Of a stretch of 64,000 bases of DNA, positions 52,378 to 61,446 are shown one piece after another. The DNA comes from CAVPGP01 sp963704025. Its GTDB lineage: Bacteria > Actinomycetota > Thermoleophilia > Gaiellales > Gaiellaceae. How positions within the stretch are numbered: the first letter of the stretch is position 1; each line of letters begins with the position of its first letter. A program made the position numbers and the translations under genes. A model generated the notes under the pieces. That model saw only the letters and a program-made list of their open reading frames with translations, was not told the DNA's origin and searched no databases. The DNA lies in contig CAVPGP010000003.1 in the NCBI GenBank assembly GCA_963704025.1, forward strand, positions 558,001-622,000. Direction: 5' to 3'.

Positions 52378-53828
52378 TAGGTGAGCTTCACCGCCACGTG
52401 CTTGATCTCGGTGTAGTCCTCCATCGAGTACGCCGACATGTCCTTGCCGTAGCCCGACTGCTTGTAGCCGCCGTGCGGCATCTCGCTCGAGATCGGGACG
52501 AGGTGGTCGTTGATCCAGACGGTGCCGAACTGGAGCTTGCGTGCGGCATTCATCGCCCGCGCGACGTCGCGCGTCCACACCGACGCCGCAAGGCCGTACG
52601 GGACGTCGTTCGCCCAGGCGATCGCCTCCTCGTCGGAGTCAAACCGCTGCACGGTCACGACCGGCCCGAAGACCTCCTTCTGCACGATCTCGTCGGTCTG
52701 CTTGACGTCGGTGACGACGGTCGGCTGGACGAAGAAGCCGCGGTCGCCGCCCCCGTTCGAGGACCCGATCCCTCCGCCGGTGAGGATCGTGGCCGTCTTG
52801 GCGCGCTCGAGGAACCCGAGCACGCGATCCTGCTGCTCCTTCGTGATCATCGGGCCCATCTCGATCTCGTCGCTCTCGGCCGGGTCGCCGACCTTCAGCG
52901 ACTCGACCACCGGGACGAGCGTCTCGAGCAGCGTGTCGTAGATCTTCGGGCCGGCGAGCACGCGCGAGCCCGCGGTGCAGTCCTGGCCCGAGTTCCAGTA
53001 GCCGGCAATCTTGATCCCCTCGGCCACGGCCTCCGGGTCGGCGTCGTCGAAGACGACCATCGGCGCCTTGCCGCCCAGCTCGAGGTGCACGCGCGTGAGC
53101 GTGTCGGCTGCCGTGCGCGCGATCGTCTTGCCGGTCTCGACGTCGCCCGTCAGGGAGACGAGGCCGACGTCCGGGTGCGTGACGAGCCGCTCGCCCGCCG
53201 GGACGCCGTCGCCGGTGACGACGTTCAGCACGCCTGCCGGGATCGCGTCCTGCGCGAGCTCGACGAAGCGCAGGAGCGAGAGCGGCGTCTGCTCGGACGG
53301 CTTCAGGATCTGCGTGTTCCCGGCTGCGAGTGCCGGGCCGAGCTTCCAGATCGCCATCATCAAGGGGTAGTTCCAGGGGCAGATGCCGGCGACGACGCCG
53401 ATCGGCTCGCGGCGCACGAGCGACGTGTAGCCCTTGATGTACTCGCCGGCCGACTTGCCCTCGAGGTTCCGCGCCGCGCCCGCGAAGAAGCGCAGGTTGT
53501 CCGCGCAGAAAGGCATCTCGTCGCGGGAGGCCATCAGCGGCTTGCCGACGTTGCGCGACTCGATCTGGGCGAGCTCCTCGGCGTTCTCGTCGATCACGTC
53601 CGCCAGCCGCAGGAGCAGCGCCGCGCGCTCGCCGGGGGTCGCCTCGACCCACTCGCGGAATGCCTCCTCGGCGGCCGCGACCGCGCGGTCGACGTCCTCC
53701 TTGCTGCAGCGCGGGACCTCGGCGATCACCTCGCCCGTGGCGGGGTTGATCACCTCCATCGTCTCGCCGGAGGCCGATTCCTCGAACCTCCCTCCGACGA
53801 AGATCTTGTGTTGCGTGACGGTGCTCAT
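52377..53828 (-). CDS. gamma-aminobutyraldehyde dehydrogenase-like aldehyde dehydrogenase
   Basis: A 483-residue aldehyde dehydrogenase. Catalytic motifs: CPWNYPLMM, LKPSEQTP, SLTGDVETGK, LELGGKAPM (Glu) and NSGQDCTAGSR (Cys). The last one, with D before C, is typical of PatD/BADH-type amino-aldehyde enzymes. With the aminotransferase and Pot-like transporter it suggests putrescine to GABA conversion. Start ATG at 53828 has GGAGGCTCC in front. It starts 8 bases after the permease stop. Confidence 0.9.
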   Translation of the reverse strand: MSTVTQHKIFVGGRFEESASGETMEVINPATGEVIAEVPRCSKEDVDRAVAAAEEAFREWVEATPGERAALLLRLADVIDENAEELAQIESRNVGKPLMASRDEMPFCADNLRFFAGAARNLEGKSAGEYIKGYTSLVRREPIGVVAGICPWNYPLMMAIWKLGPALAAGNTQILKPSEQTPLSLLRFVELAQDAIPAGVLNVVTGDGVPAGERLVTHPDVGLVSLTGDVETGKTIARTAADTLTRVHLELGGKAPMVVFDDADPEAVAEGIKIAGYWNSGQDCTAGSRVLAGPKIYDTLLETLVPVVESLKVGDPAESDEIEMGPMITKEQQDRVLGFLERAKTATILTGGGIGSSNGGGDRGFFVQPTVVTDVKQTDEIVQKEVFGPVVTVQRFDSDEEAIAWANDVPYGLAASVWTRDVARAMNAARKLQFGTVWINDHLVPISSEMPHGGYKQSGYGKDMSAYSMEDYTEIKHVAVKLT

Positions 53829-53836
53829 GGAGCCTC

Positions 53837-54634
53837 CTATTCCCGGCGCAGCACGCCGGACTCGGTCGTGAGTCGGGTCGATATCCAGACGGGGACGATG
53901 GTCGCGAGCAGGATCAGGAAGACGATGACGTTCACCTCCGGCAACTGCTGCCCGAGGCGGATGTTCCCGAAGATCCAGATCGGCAGGGTGTTCTGCGCAC
54001 CCGCCGTGAACGTGGTCACGATCACCTCGTCGAACGAGAGCGCAAATGCGAGCAGCGCGCCCGAGACGAGCGCGGTCGAGATGGTCGGGAAGGTGACGTA
54101 GCGAAAGGTCTGCCAGCCGTCGGCGCCGAGGTCCATCGACGCCTCCGTCAGCGAGGTCGCGGTTCGGCGCAGGCGGGCGATCACGTTGTTGAAGACGATC
54201 ACGACACAGAACGTCGCATGCCCGACGACGATCGTCCAGAGGCCGAAGTTGAGCTGCCAGAAGGAGAAGAAGGAGTTGAGCGCCATCCCGGTGATGATCC
54301 CCGGCAGCGCGATCGGGAGCACGAAGAGGAACGAGATCGCGTCGCGGCCGAAGAAGCGGAAGCGGTGGACCGCGAAGGCGGCGGCCGAGCCGAGGAGCAG
54401 CGCGATCGCGGTCGCGGCGAGCCCCGCCTTCAGCGAGAGCCAGAGCGCCGTCTGCATCTCGGCATTGTGGATCGTCGGGCTGAACCACTTCGTCGTCCAG
54501 TCCGTGATCGGCCACCCCTGCGCGGTCTCCGCGTTGAACGCGTAGAGCACGATCACGACGATCGGCAGGTGGAGAAAGAGAACCACGAGCACCGTCCAGA
54601 CGGCGAGCGCCCGGCGGGTGAGAGTGCTCTCCAC
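53837..54634 (-). CDS. PotC-like polyamine ABC transporter permease
   Basis: A 265-residue BPD_transp_1 permease with six membrane segments. The EAA-type ATPase-contact loop is EASMDLGADGWQTFRYVTFP (about 177-196). LFLHLPIVVIVLYAFNAE at the start and FALSFDEVIVTTF are typical of PotC/PotI. Start is GTG overlapping the PotB-like stop. It works with the preceding permease. Confidence 0.9.
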   Translation of the reverse strand: MESTLTRRALAVWTVLVVLFLHLPIVVIVLYAFNAETAQGWPITDWTTKWFSPTIHNAEMQTALWLSLKAGLAATAIALLLGSAAAFAVHRFRFFGRDAISFLFVLPIALPGIITGMALNSFFSFWQLNFGLWTIVVGHATFCVVIVFNNVIARLRRTATSLTEASMDLGADGWQTFRYVTFPTISTALVSGALLAFALSFDEVIVTTFTAGAQNTLPIWIFGNIRLGQQLPEVNVIVFLILLATIVPVWISTRLTTESGVLRRE

Positions 54635-55521
54635 TAGAGGGCCTCGAACGCGCCTGTGCGGCGCGCCAGGATCAGGTAGATCGCCATGGTCACGAGCGGG
54701 ATGGACGCGAACGCCGCCGCGAACGGGAGGTTGCCCGCCGCGCCGAGGCCCGTGTTGTAGACGACGTTGCCGATGAACGAGGAGCTCGCGCCGCCGACGA
54801 GCGTGGGGGTGATGTAGTCGCCGAGCGTGAGCGAGAAGGTGAAGATCGAGCCGGCGACGACCCCGGGCAGCGCGAGCGGCAGGATCACCCGGCGGAACGT
54901 CGTCACGCCGCGCGCGCCGAGGTCGCGCGACGCCTCGATGTACGAGTGCGGGATCCGCTCGAGCGCCGCGTAGATCGGCAGGATCATGAACGGGAGCCAG
55001 ATGTAGGAGAAGACGATCCACATCGCCGTGTTCGAGTAGCCGAGCCCGGCGCCGGGCAGCCCCATCTTCTCCAGCGACCAGTTGAGGATGCCGTTCTCGG
55101 CCAGGATCACCTTCCACGCGTAGACGCGGACGAGGTAGCTCGACCAGAGCGGCAGCAGCACCAGCACGAAGAGCAGCGAGCGCGTATGCGGGCGGGCGAT
55201 CCGCGCCATGAAGTAGGCGAACGGGAACGCGAGCACTGCGTCCGTGACCGTGACCGCGGCGGCGATGCCGATCGTCCGGAAGACGACGCGCCGCCAGTCG
55301 GCGCTCGTCCAGATCTCCCGGAAGTTGTCCGTGTTCCAGCTGTGCACGACCTGCGTCGTGAACGGGTCGACCGACCAGAAGGCGGAGACGAAGAGAACCG
55401 CGAGCGCGGCGACGTAGAGGAGCAGGAACCACGCCAGGGGTGGCGCGAGCAGGAGCACGCCGCGCAGCCACTGGTGCCGCCAGAGCATGCCCGAGAGCCG
55501 GCGGCGCGGGGTCGACCGCAC
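54634..55521 (-). CDS. PotB-like polyamine ABC transporter permease
   Basis: A 295-residue BPD_transp_1 permease. It has six membrane segments, the loop EASRDLGARGVTTFRRVILP for ATPase docking, and GDYITPTLVGG as in PotB. I use GTG at 55521; an ATG at 55488 is an alternative. It lies 24 bases after the binding-protein stop. Confidence 0.9.
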   Translation of the reverse strand: MRSTPRRRLSGMLWRHQWLRGVLLLAPPLAWFLLLYVAALAVLFVSAFWSVDPFTTQVVHSWNTDNFREIWTSADWRRVVFRTIGIAAAVTVTDAVLAFPFAYFMARIARPHTRSLLFVLVLLPLWSSYLVRVYAWKVILAENGILNWSLEKMGLPGAGLGYSNTAMWIVFSYIWLPFMILPIYAALERIPHSYIEASRDLGARGVTTFRRVILPLALPGVVAGSIFTFSLTLGDYITPTLVGGASSSFIGNVVYNTGLGAAGNLPFAAAFASIPLVTMAIYLILARRTGAFEAL

Positions 55522-55544
55522 GCCGCCGGCTCCGGGCGAAGGGG

Positions 55545-56687
55545 CTACGAGATCGCCTGGTTCCAGGCGCTCACCCACTTGGTGTAGTCCATGCAGTCCT
55601 TCTTGCCGTTCCCGCAGTCGGCGAGGGGCGTCTTCCAGAACTTGATCGACGCGTAGTACTCCTCGGGCGCGTTGGCGTGGTACGCCGCGCACGAGCCCTT
55701 GGAGAGCTTGTTCATCGCCGCGCACGCCTGCCTGTTCACCGGCGTCTCACCCCAGGTGACCGCCTGCAGCGCTTGCACCTTCGGCGACGAGACGTACCCG
55801 TACCACTTGTAGGCGCAGTTCGGGTGCTTCGTCTTGGACGAGAGCATCCAGGTGTCGAGCCAGCCTGTCGCCCCTTCCCGCGGGATGACCTCCTTGACCG
55901 GCACCTTCGCCGCGACGAGCGCGCCGGTGGTATACGGCCACGAGGCGCCGAGCCAGACGTCGCCGTTCTTGAAGAGGCTGATCTCGTCGGACGCGAGCGC
56001 CCAGTACTTCTTCACGAGGGGCTTCTGCTTCTTGATCAGGGAGATCGCCGCGTCGAACTGCTTCTTGTTCAGCTCGTACGGGTCCTTGATCCCGAGCGAG
56101 GGCTGCGTCTTCGAGAGGTAGAGCGCGACGTCGGCGATCTGGATGGGGTTGTTCGGGACGGTGATCCGGCCCTTGTACTTCGAGTCGTAGAGCGCGCCCC
56201 AGGTGGTCGGCGCGTTCGTCACCTTCGTCGTGTTGTAGGCGAGCGTGTTCGGGCCCCACTGGAGCGAGATCCCGTAGTGCTTGCCGTCGACAGTGTTGTT
56301 CGGCGGGCTCTTGAACGCGTTGAAGAACTGCTTCCAGCCGGGGACGAGCGCGGTGTTCACGGCCTGGACGTCCTTGCCGTAGATGAGGCGCAGCGACGCG
56401 TCGCCGGACGCGGAGACCATGTCGTACTGGCCGCCGCCGCCCGAGCGCATCAGCGTCACCATCTCGTCGGACGAGCCGGCGTACTTGGCCTGCACCTTGC
56501 AGCCGGTCTGCTTCTCGAATGGCTTGACCCACTTCGGGTCGAGGTAGCCCTCCCACGCGATCATCGTCAGCTTGCCCTCGCCGGGGCCGATCGCGGTTGG
56601 GAGGGCCGAGCCCTTCCCGGCGCCTGCCGCCGGAATCGCGAGCGCCGTCGCCAAGGCGGCGAGCGCGATGATCCGGAATCGCTTCAT
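55545..56687 (-). CDS. PotD/PotF-like polyamine-binding protein
   Basis: A 380-residue periplasmic/extracytoplasmic binding protein. Signal peptide about 1-24 (IIALAALATALAIPAAGAG). The mature part starts TMIAWEGYLDPKWVKPF. DMVSASGDASLRLI and GISLQWGPNTLAYNT follow, and the C-terminal half is rich in cysteines (GCKVQ, CAAMNK, DCGNGKKDC). This SBP_bac_8/PotD type captures putrescine, spermidine or related amines. It is between the PotA-like ATPase and the permeases. Confidence 0.9.
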   Translation of the reverse strand: MKRFRIIALAALATALAIPAAGAGKGSALPTAIGPGEGKLTMIAWEGYLDPKWVKPFEKQTGCKVQAKYAGSSDEMVTLMRSGGGGQYDMVSASGDASLRLIYGKDVQAVNTALVPGWKQFFNAFKSPPNNTVDGKHYGISLQWGPNTLAYNTTKVTNAPTTWGALYDSKYKGRITVPNNPIQIADVALYLSKTQPSLGIKDPYELNKKQFDAAISLIKKQKPLVKKYWALASDEISLFKNGDVWLGASWPYTTGALVAAKVPVKEVIPREGATGWLDTWMLSSKTKHPNCAYKWYGYVSSPKVQALQAVTWGETPVNRQACAAMNKLSKGSCAAYHANAPEEYYASIKFWKTPLADCGNGKKDCMDYTKWVSAWNQAIS

Positions 56688-57706
56688 TCTTCCTCCTTCG
56701 GGGGATCGATCACGTAGGCGTTCTCCGGGCTCCAGGCGAGGAAGACGCGTGCGCCGCGCTCCTCGATCGGCCCGTCGTTCTGGCGGACGACCGTCAGCGT
56801 CCCGCGGCCGCCGTCGAGCTCGACGACGTAGCGGATGAAGCTGCCGACGTAGATCACGTCCGCGATCGTCCCGGGCTGCCCGGGACCCTCGTGCGAGATG
56901 CGGATCTTCTCCGGACGGATGGTGATCCGCTTCCCGCCCTCGTCCAGCACGTTCGAGACGCCGACGAAGCCGGCGACGAACTCCGTGGCCGGCCGCTCGT
57001 AGACCTCGTCCGGCCTGCCGACCTGCTCGATCCGGCCGGCGTTGAAGACTGCGAGGCGGTCGCTCATCGTCAGCGCCTCCTCCTGGTCGTGGGTGACGTA
57101 GACGAACGTGATGCCGAGGTCGTGCTGCAGCGCCTTCAGGAAGAGCTGCATCTCCTGGCGAAGCTTCAGGTCGAGCGCGCCCAGCGGCTCGTCGAGCAGC
57201 AGCACCTGTGGGCGCGTCACGATCGAGCGCGCGAGCGCCACGCGCTGCCGCTGGCCGCCGGAGAGCTGAACGGGCTTCCGCTCCTCGAAGCCCTCGAGCT
57301 GCACCATGTGCAGCACTTCGCGCACGCGGCCCCGGCGCTCGCTCCGAGGCACCTTGTTCACGCGCAGGCCGTACTCGACGTTCCCGCCCACGGTCATGTG
57401 CGGGAAGAGCGCGTAGTCCTGGAAGACCGTCGAGACCGGGCGCGCGTACGGGGCGAGCGAGGTGACGTCAGTGCCCGCGAGGCGGATGGTGCCGCCGTCG
57501 GGCCGCTCGAAGCCGGCGACCAGGCGGAGCGTCGTCGTCTTGCCGGAGCCGGACGGCCCAAGGAGCGTGAAGAACTCGCCGCGGCCGACCGTGAGGTCGA
57601 CGTCGTCCACGGCGACGACGTCCCCGTAGTGCTTCCGGATCCCGATCGCCTCGACATCCGCCGCAGCCGCCGGTGACGCCGTCTCAACCGCCGCGAGCGT
57701 CGCCAA
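56684..57706 (-). CDS. PotA-like polyamine ABC transporter ATP-binding protein
   Basis: A 340-residue ATPase. Walker A GPSGSGKTT (about 51-59), signature LSGGQRQRVALARS, Walker B LLLDEPLGALD, and a C-terminal TOBE domain (RITIRPEKIRISHEG and beyond). It energises polyamine-type import. Start is a TTG at 57706, as no in-frame ATG or GTG fits, and it lies inside the aminotransferase gene, overlapping by 23 bases. It overlaps the binding-protein gene by 4 bases. Confidence 0.88.
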   Translation of the reverse strand: MATLAAVETASPAAAADVEAIGIRKHYGDVVAVDDVDLTVGRGEFFTLLGPSGSGKTTTLRLVAGFERPDGGTIRLAGTDVTSLAPYARPVSTVFQDYALFPHMTVGGNVEYGLRVNKVPRSERRGRVREVLHMVQLEGFEERKPVQLSGGQRQRVALARSIVTRPQVLLLDEPLGALDLKLRQEMQLFLKALQHDLGITFVYVTHDQEEALTMSDRLAVFNAGRIEQVGRPDEVYERPATEFVAGFVGVSNVLDEGGKRITIRPEKIRISHEGPGQPGTIADVIYVGSFIRYVVELDGGRGTLTVVRQNDGPIEERGARVFLAWSPENAYVIDPPKEEE

Positions 57707-58922
57707 CGGCCTCTTCGAGGATGTCCAGTCCGCGCTCGAGCTCCTCGTCGGAGATCACGAGCGGCACGAGGATGCGGATCACGTTCCCGTAGGTGCCGCA
57801 CGAGAGCAGGATCAGCCCCCGCTCGCGTGCGCCGGCGGTGACGCGGGACGCCAGCGCGGAGGAGTGCTCGGCGAACTCGATCGCCTGCATCGGGCCGAGG
57901 CCGCGGACGTCGTCGACCGGTCTCGCGAGCCTGCGCAGGCGCGCCTCGATCCGGCGGCCGACCTCGTCCGCGCGCTCGCGGAATCCGGGCGCGGCGACCG
58001 CGTCCAGGACGGCGCAGGACGCCGCGCAGGCGAGGGGGTTGCCGCCGAAGGTGCCGCCGAGGCCGCCGGGCGGGACGGAGTCGACGATCTCGGCCCGGCC
58101 GGTAACGGCCGCCAGGGGCAGCCCGCCGCCGAGCGACTTGCCGGAGACGAGCAGGTCGGGCTCGACGCCGTAGTGCTCGATCGCCCACACGGGCCCGGTG
58201 CGGCCGCACCCCGCCTGCACCTCGTCGTCCACGTAGAGGATCCCGTGCTCGTCGCAGAGGGCGCGCAGGCCGGCGGCGAAGCCGCGCTCCATCGGGATGA
58301 AGCCGCCCTCGCCCTGCACCGGCTCGAGCACGATGCAGGCCACCGACGCAGGGTCCACGCCTTGCTTGAACAGGTTCTGGAGCCCCTCGATCGTGGTCGG
58401 CGAGCGGTACACCTCGGGGGCGAACGGGCCGAAACCCTGCTTGTAGGGCACGACCTTGGCGGTCATCGCCATGGTCAGCGTCGTCCGGCCGTGGAAGGCG
58501 TTCTCGAAGACGACGACGGCCGGTCGGCCGGTCGCGACGCGCGCGATCTTGACGGCGTTCTCGATCGCCTCGGCGCCGCTGTTCAGCAGGAGAGACTTCT
58601 GGTCGCCGCCGCGGCACGGTGAGAGCTCCGCCAGCCGGCGGCAGACCTCGACGTAGGGCTCGTACATCCCGACCATGAAGCACTGGTGCAGGTAGCGGTC
58701 GACCTGGTCGTGGAGGGCCGCGACAGCGGTGGGCAGGCCGTGGCCGAGGTTGGCGCAGCCGAGTCCGCCCGCGAAGTCCACGTACTCGCGGCCCTCGGCG
58801 TCCCAGACCCGCGCGCCTTCGGCCCGCTCGACCACGAGCGGCGAGGTCGAGATCCCGCGGGCGACGTACCGCTCGCGGGCCTCCTGCACGCGTTCCGTCG
58901 CGCTCCGTTCGTGGACGGCCAT
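57684..58922 (-). CDS. class III PLP-dependent aminotransferase (GabT-like)
   Basis: A 412-residue aminotransferase of the 4-aminobutyrate/omega-amino-acid type. The cofactor site is LLLNSGAEAIENAVKIAR, FHGRTTLTMAMTAK and DDEVQAGCGRTGPVWAIEHY, with the PLP lysine in LLVSGKSLGGGLPL (about residue 265). It takes an amino group from putrescine, GABA or a similar diamine. It is the first gene of the operon that continues through the PotA/D/B/C-like genes, aldehyde dehydrogenase and VOC gene. Confidence 0.92.
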   Translation of the reverse strand: MAVHERSATERVQEARERYVARGISTSPLVVERAEGARVWDAEGREYVDFAGGLGCANLGHGLPTAVAALHDQVDRYLHQCFMVGMYEPYVEVCRRLAELSPCRGGDQKSLLLNSGAEAIENAVKIARVATGRPAVVVFENAFHGRTTLTMAMTAKVVPYKQGFGPFAPEVYRSPTTIEGLQNLFKQGVDPASVACIVLEPVQGEGGFIPMERGFAAGLRALCDEHGILYVDDEVQAGCGRTGPVWAIEHYGVEPDLLVSGKSLGGGLPLAAVTGRAEIVDSVPPGGLGGTFGGNPLACAASCAVLDAVAAPGFRERADEVGRRIEARLRRLARPVDDVRGLGPMQAIEFAEHSSALASRVTAGARERGLILLSCGTYGNVIRILVPLVISDEELERGLDILEEAVGDARGG

Positions 58923-58929
58923 GAGGGCG

Positions 58930-58959
58930 AATCTACACCGTTTCGTAGAAATGTCTCAA
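58930..58959 (-). promoter_or_regulatory. promoter of the putrescine/GABA-type operon with an inverted repeat
   Basis: On the minus strand TTGAGA (58959-58954), an 18-base spacer and TAGATT (58935-58930) form a sigma-70 promoter 8 bases upstream of the GabT-like ATG, so the message has little or no leader. TTTC-GTA-GAAA at 58941-58951 is an inverted repeat in the spacer, a plausible repressor site. Confidence 0.6.
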
Positions 58960-59066
58960 GTCAGATGCGCAATCCGCAGCGGAAAGGGCGCACAGTTGCG
59001 GAAAGCGCAGCCGGAGCACCCGGCGAGGACGGCCTGGTGTATCCCGAAAGCTCTACTGTTGAGACG

Positions 59067-59558
59067 GTGAAGACCGCGATCGTCGTTCCGGGCCACGGCT
59101 CCCACGGGCCGGGCGGGCAGTACCTGATCAGCAGCCGCTGCCGGCGCCTCGTCGCCGAGGCGGAGCGGCTGGCGGAGCGGGCCGCCCCGGTCGCGGTCGT
59201 CTTCACCGGCTGGTCGCCGCTGCCGGGCGGCGCCTCGGAGGCGGAGCAGATGCGGGCCGCGTGGGACGGCCCGGAGGTGGAGCTGGTCGTCGAGCCCGAG
59301 GCGCGCACGACCGCGGAGAACGCGGGACGGACGCTGCCCCTCCTGCTCGAGCGCGGGATCGAGCGGGCCGCCGTCGTCTGCGCGCCCGCGCACCTCTACC
59401 GCGTCCGCTACTTCTTCCGGCCCGTGTACGGCGCGGCCGGCGTCTCGACCGACTTCCACCTCGCGCGGATCATCCCGACGCCGCATGCGGTGGCGTGGGA
59501 GGTCGTCGCATTCGCGGTCCGCCGTCGGCAGCTGCGAACCGTGCAGGCGAGACGATGA
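59067..59558 (+). CDS. DUF218/YdcF-like protein
   Basis: A 163-residue protein starting VKTAIVVPGHGSHGPGGQY. The DUF218 signature includes FTGWSPLPGGASEAEQM, the conserved EARTTAENA and the histidine in PAHLYRVRYFF. Such proteins are linked to envelope biogenesis (SanA/ElyC/YdcF); there is no transmembrane segment, so it is soluble here. TACTGT (59054-59059) is a possible -10 and the GTG follows within 8 bases. It overlaps the glycosyltransferase start by 4 bases. Confidence 0.78.
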   Translation: MKTAIVVPGHGSHGPGGQYLISSRCRRLVAEAERLAERAAPVAVVFTGWSPLPGGASEAEQMRAAWDGPEVELVVEPEARTTAENAGRTLPLLLERGIERAAVVCAPAHLYRVRYFFRPVYGAAGVSTDFHLARIIPTPHAVAWEVVAFAVRRRQLRTVQARR

Positions 59559-60289
59559 GCGCGACGCGGGACACCGTCGTCTTCATCCCGGCCTGGAACG
59601 AGGAGGAGAACCTCCCCGCGGTCCTCGACGAGCTGCGCGAGGGGCTTCCCGACGCGGACGTGCTCGTGGTGGACGACGGCTCGACCGACCGGACCGCGGC
59701 GGTCGCCGCCGAGCACGGCGCCGAGGTGCTCTCGTTCGGGGAGAACCGGGGCCTGCGCGAGGGGATCGCCGCCGGCTATCGCTGGGCGCTCGAGCACGGG
59801 TACGCGTTCTGCGGCCGCGTCGACGCGGACGGCCAGCATCCCGTCGAGGAGCTGAAGCGGCTCCTGGAGCGGGTCCGCAGCGGCGACTGCGACGTCGCCG
59901 TCGGCTCGCGCTTCGTCTCGGGCGACGGCTACGCCGCGTACCGCTACCGGCCGAGCGGCGCGCGCCGCTTCGGAACGGCACTGCTGCGCCGGGCCATGAA
60001 GCTCGTCCTGCGACAGCCGTTCGCCGACGCGACCAGCGGGCTCTACGCGGTCAACGCCAAGGCGCTGCCCATGCTGTCGGAGCCGTATACGAGCAGGGCG
60101 CCAGAGGTGGAGGCGCTGATCCGCATCGCCGACGCCGGGCTCCGGCTCGAGGAGGTGCCCGTCGACATGCGCGAGCGAGCCGGCGGCGAGTCGAAGCTCC
60201 GCGGCTCGAAGGCGGTCAAGCTCGTGGTCACCGTCGTCGGGACGCTGGTGGTCGGCAAATTCGTGCTCGCCCGCCGCCGGAGATCCTGA
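59555..60289 (+). CDS. family 2 glycosyltransferase
   Basis: A 244-residue GT-A fold transferase of the dolichol-phosphate mannosyltransferase-like type. PAWNEEENLPAVLDEL opens it, the nucleotide-sugar site is VVDDGSTDRT, RVDADGQHP carries the DxD-like metal residues, and VPVDMRERAGGESKLRG is the C-terminal acceptor-site sequence. VVTVVGTLVVGKFVLARRRR suggests a C-terminal membrane anchor. It overlaps the DUF218 gene, with which it may act in envelope polysaccharide work. Confidence 0.9.
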   Translation: MSATRDTVVFIPAWNEEENLPAVLDELREGLPDADVLVVDDGSTDRTAAVAAEHGAEVLSFGENRGLREGIAAGYRWALEHGYAFCGRVDADGQHPVEELKRLLERVRSGDCDVAVGSRFVSGDGYAAYRYRPSGARRFGTALLRRAMKLVLRQPFADATSGLYAVNAKALPMLSEPYTSRAPEVEALIRIADAGLRLEEVPVDMRERAGGESKLRGSKAVKLVVTVVGTLVVGKFVLARRRRS

Positions 60290-60340
60290 CCCGTGGCGGA
60301 TACCATGCCGGTGCTCGCCGGATGACCTCGAAGCGAGCGC

Positions 60341-60411
60341 GGCGCCTTGGCCGAGTGGTTAGGCACAGGTCTGCAAAACCTGGTACACCGGTTCGACTCC
60401 GGTAGGCGCCT
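60341..60411 (+). tRNA. tRNA-Cys (GCA)
   Basis: Full cloverleaf: acceptor GGCGCCT/AGGCGCC with T discriminator, D arm GCCGAGTGGTTAGGC, anticodon loop CTGCAAA giving GCA, and T arm CCGG-TTCGACT-CCGG. CCA is not encoded. Its last 24 bases plus four more are copied exactly at 62525-62552, so the gene is the integration site of a small element and its 3' end is restored at the left junction. Confidence 0.96.
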
Positions 60412-60415
60412 TCGC
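60388..60415. other. attachment-site repeat, left copy (tRNA-Cys 3' end)
   Basis: The 28-base core covering the T arm and acceptor 3' strand of tRNA-Cys plus TCGC downstream. It is identical to 62525-62552. Such perfect repeats of a tRNA 3' end are the marks left by tyrosine-integrase elements. Confidence 0.75.
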
Positions 60416-60651
60416 CTTTGGTCAAGCCGAATCTCGCTCAACCAGGCGGGAGTCGGCTTCTTCGCGGCCCCGCTTTCAAGAAACGGCCGAGGGTGTTGGA
60501 GGACGACCGGGCTGGGGTCGGCGGGGTGCAGCTGGGGCGCGGTACTCGACGCATCGGAGGGTACGGCCGTGAACCCGCGGGCGCGGGCGCGGCATTTCTG
60601 AGGGCCGCTTTCGCCGTGCCTGGGCCTGCGTCTGAACGCTGACCCTAGGCG

Positions 60652-61064
60652 CTAAATGCGCGTTTCGATTTCGTCCGTGACGTGGGGGCTATCGTCGTCG
60701 AGGCGAGAGCCACCGGGCTCGAGTGTCGGAATCGAGCGAATTCCCTGTCTACCGCTGCCGGTGTTGAACTGGAGCACAACATCTGACGCGGACGCGACTC
60801 CTTCAAGTCCCGCGGGGGATAGCGGCCCGACGACGAAGGCGCGCGCGAGGACCGGCCCGCCGCTGCCGTCCTGATCGAACGTCAGCTGGACTTGCGGCTT
60901 TAGGCTTGCGGCTAGCGCGTCCCGAGCGTCGCGCGCGGCCTGACTACTCGATCGCGCCGCGAGCCAGGCGGCTACGGCGCCAAGCATGCCCCCAATCCAC
61001 CGACGGCAGTGGCTATAGCGGCAGCCTTCTCCCAAACGCTGACATCGGCCAAGGCGCCGGACAC
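60652..61064 (-). pseudogene. small membrane protein, one apparent frameshift
   Basis: Starts at GTG 61064 or TTG 61052 (ADVSVWEKAAAIATAVGGLG) and continues in another frame as MLGAVAAWLAARSSSQAARD and LKPQVQLTFDQDGSGGP to the end (SPHVTDEIETRI). A single G missing from the G-run at 60989-60993 (minus strand) joins them into 137 residues. One transmembrane helix (about 15-35) leads into an exported beta-rich domain. A single reading frame of 251 residues seen here is an artefact of this break and the next. Family unknown. Confidence 0.55.
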
Positions 61065-61138
61065 TACACCGGCTCGAGTCGCTCTGAAGCGCCGGGTCAA
61101 ACGCTGAGTCGGAGTTGCGCTTCGGCCAGCTGCCAGGG

Positions 61139-61407
61139 CTAATGGTTCTCGCAGGCGACCCGTCTTTGTCGCGGTCGAGCCTGCGGTTGGCTAGGTAGAT
61201 CGCGTTGCTGCGCCTGAAGTTCGTGACGGGTTCGCCGCCCTGCGTGCGGTCACCCGCCACGACCCTCCCGACGCCGTGCGCGGGTAGCGCGCGTTCGCAA
61301 CGACTCGCAGTTCCCCGAAGCCGCATCGTCCTGGCGCTAGCTGCCGAGACACATATCGCAACGGCGGTGCCGAGTGCCAGCAGCCCGGATCGTCTGGCGC
61401 ATCGCAT
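61139..61407 (-). pseudogene. secreted Excalibur-domain protein, one apparent frameshift
   Basis: A signal peptide (MRCARRSGLLALGTAVAICV) is followed by the calcium-binding Excalibur pattern: CERALPAHGVGRVVAGD, VTNFRRSNAIYLANRRLDRD and KDG. The normal ending VACENH plus stop appears only if one G is restored to the run at 61159-61161, giving 89 residues. Excalibur domains sit on cell-surface or secreted proteins. The gene is otherwise intact. Confidence 0.6.
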
Positions 61408-61446
61408 CGCAACGTCCCTCCTATAGGTTCCGCCTCGCGCTCGGTA

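Noticed and set aside
60652..61407. 251-residue single gene
   Set aside because: It fuses two unrelated proteins (Excalibur and a membrane protein) through two apparent frame breaks; correcting them gives two normal genes.
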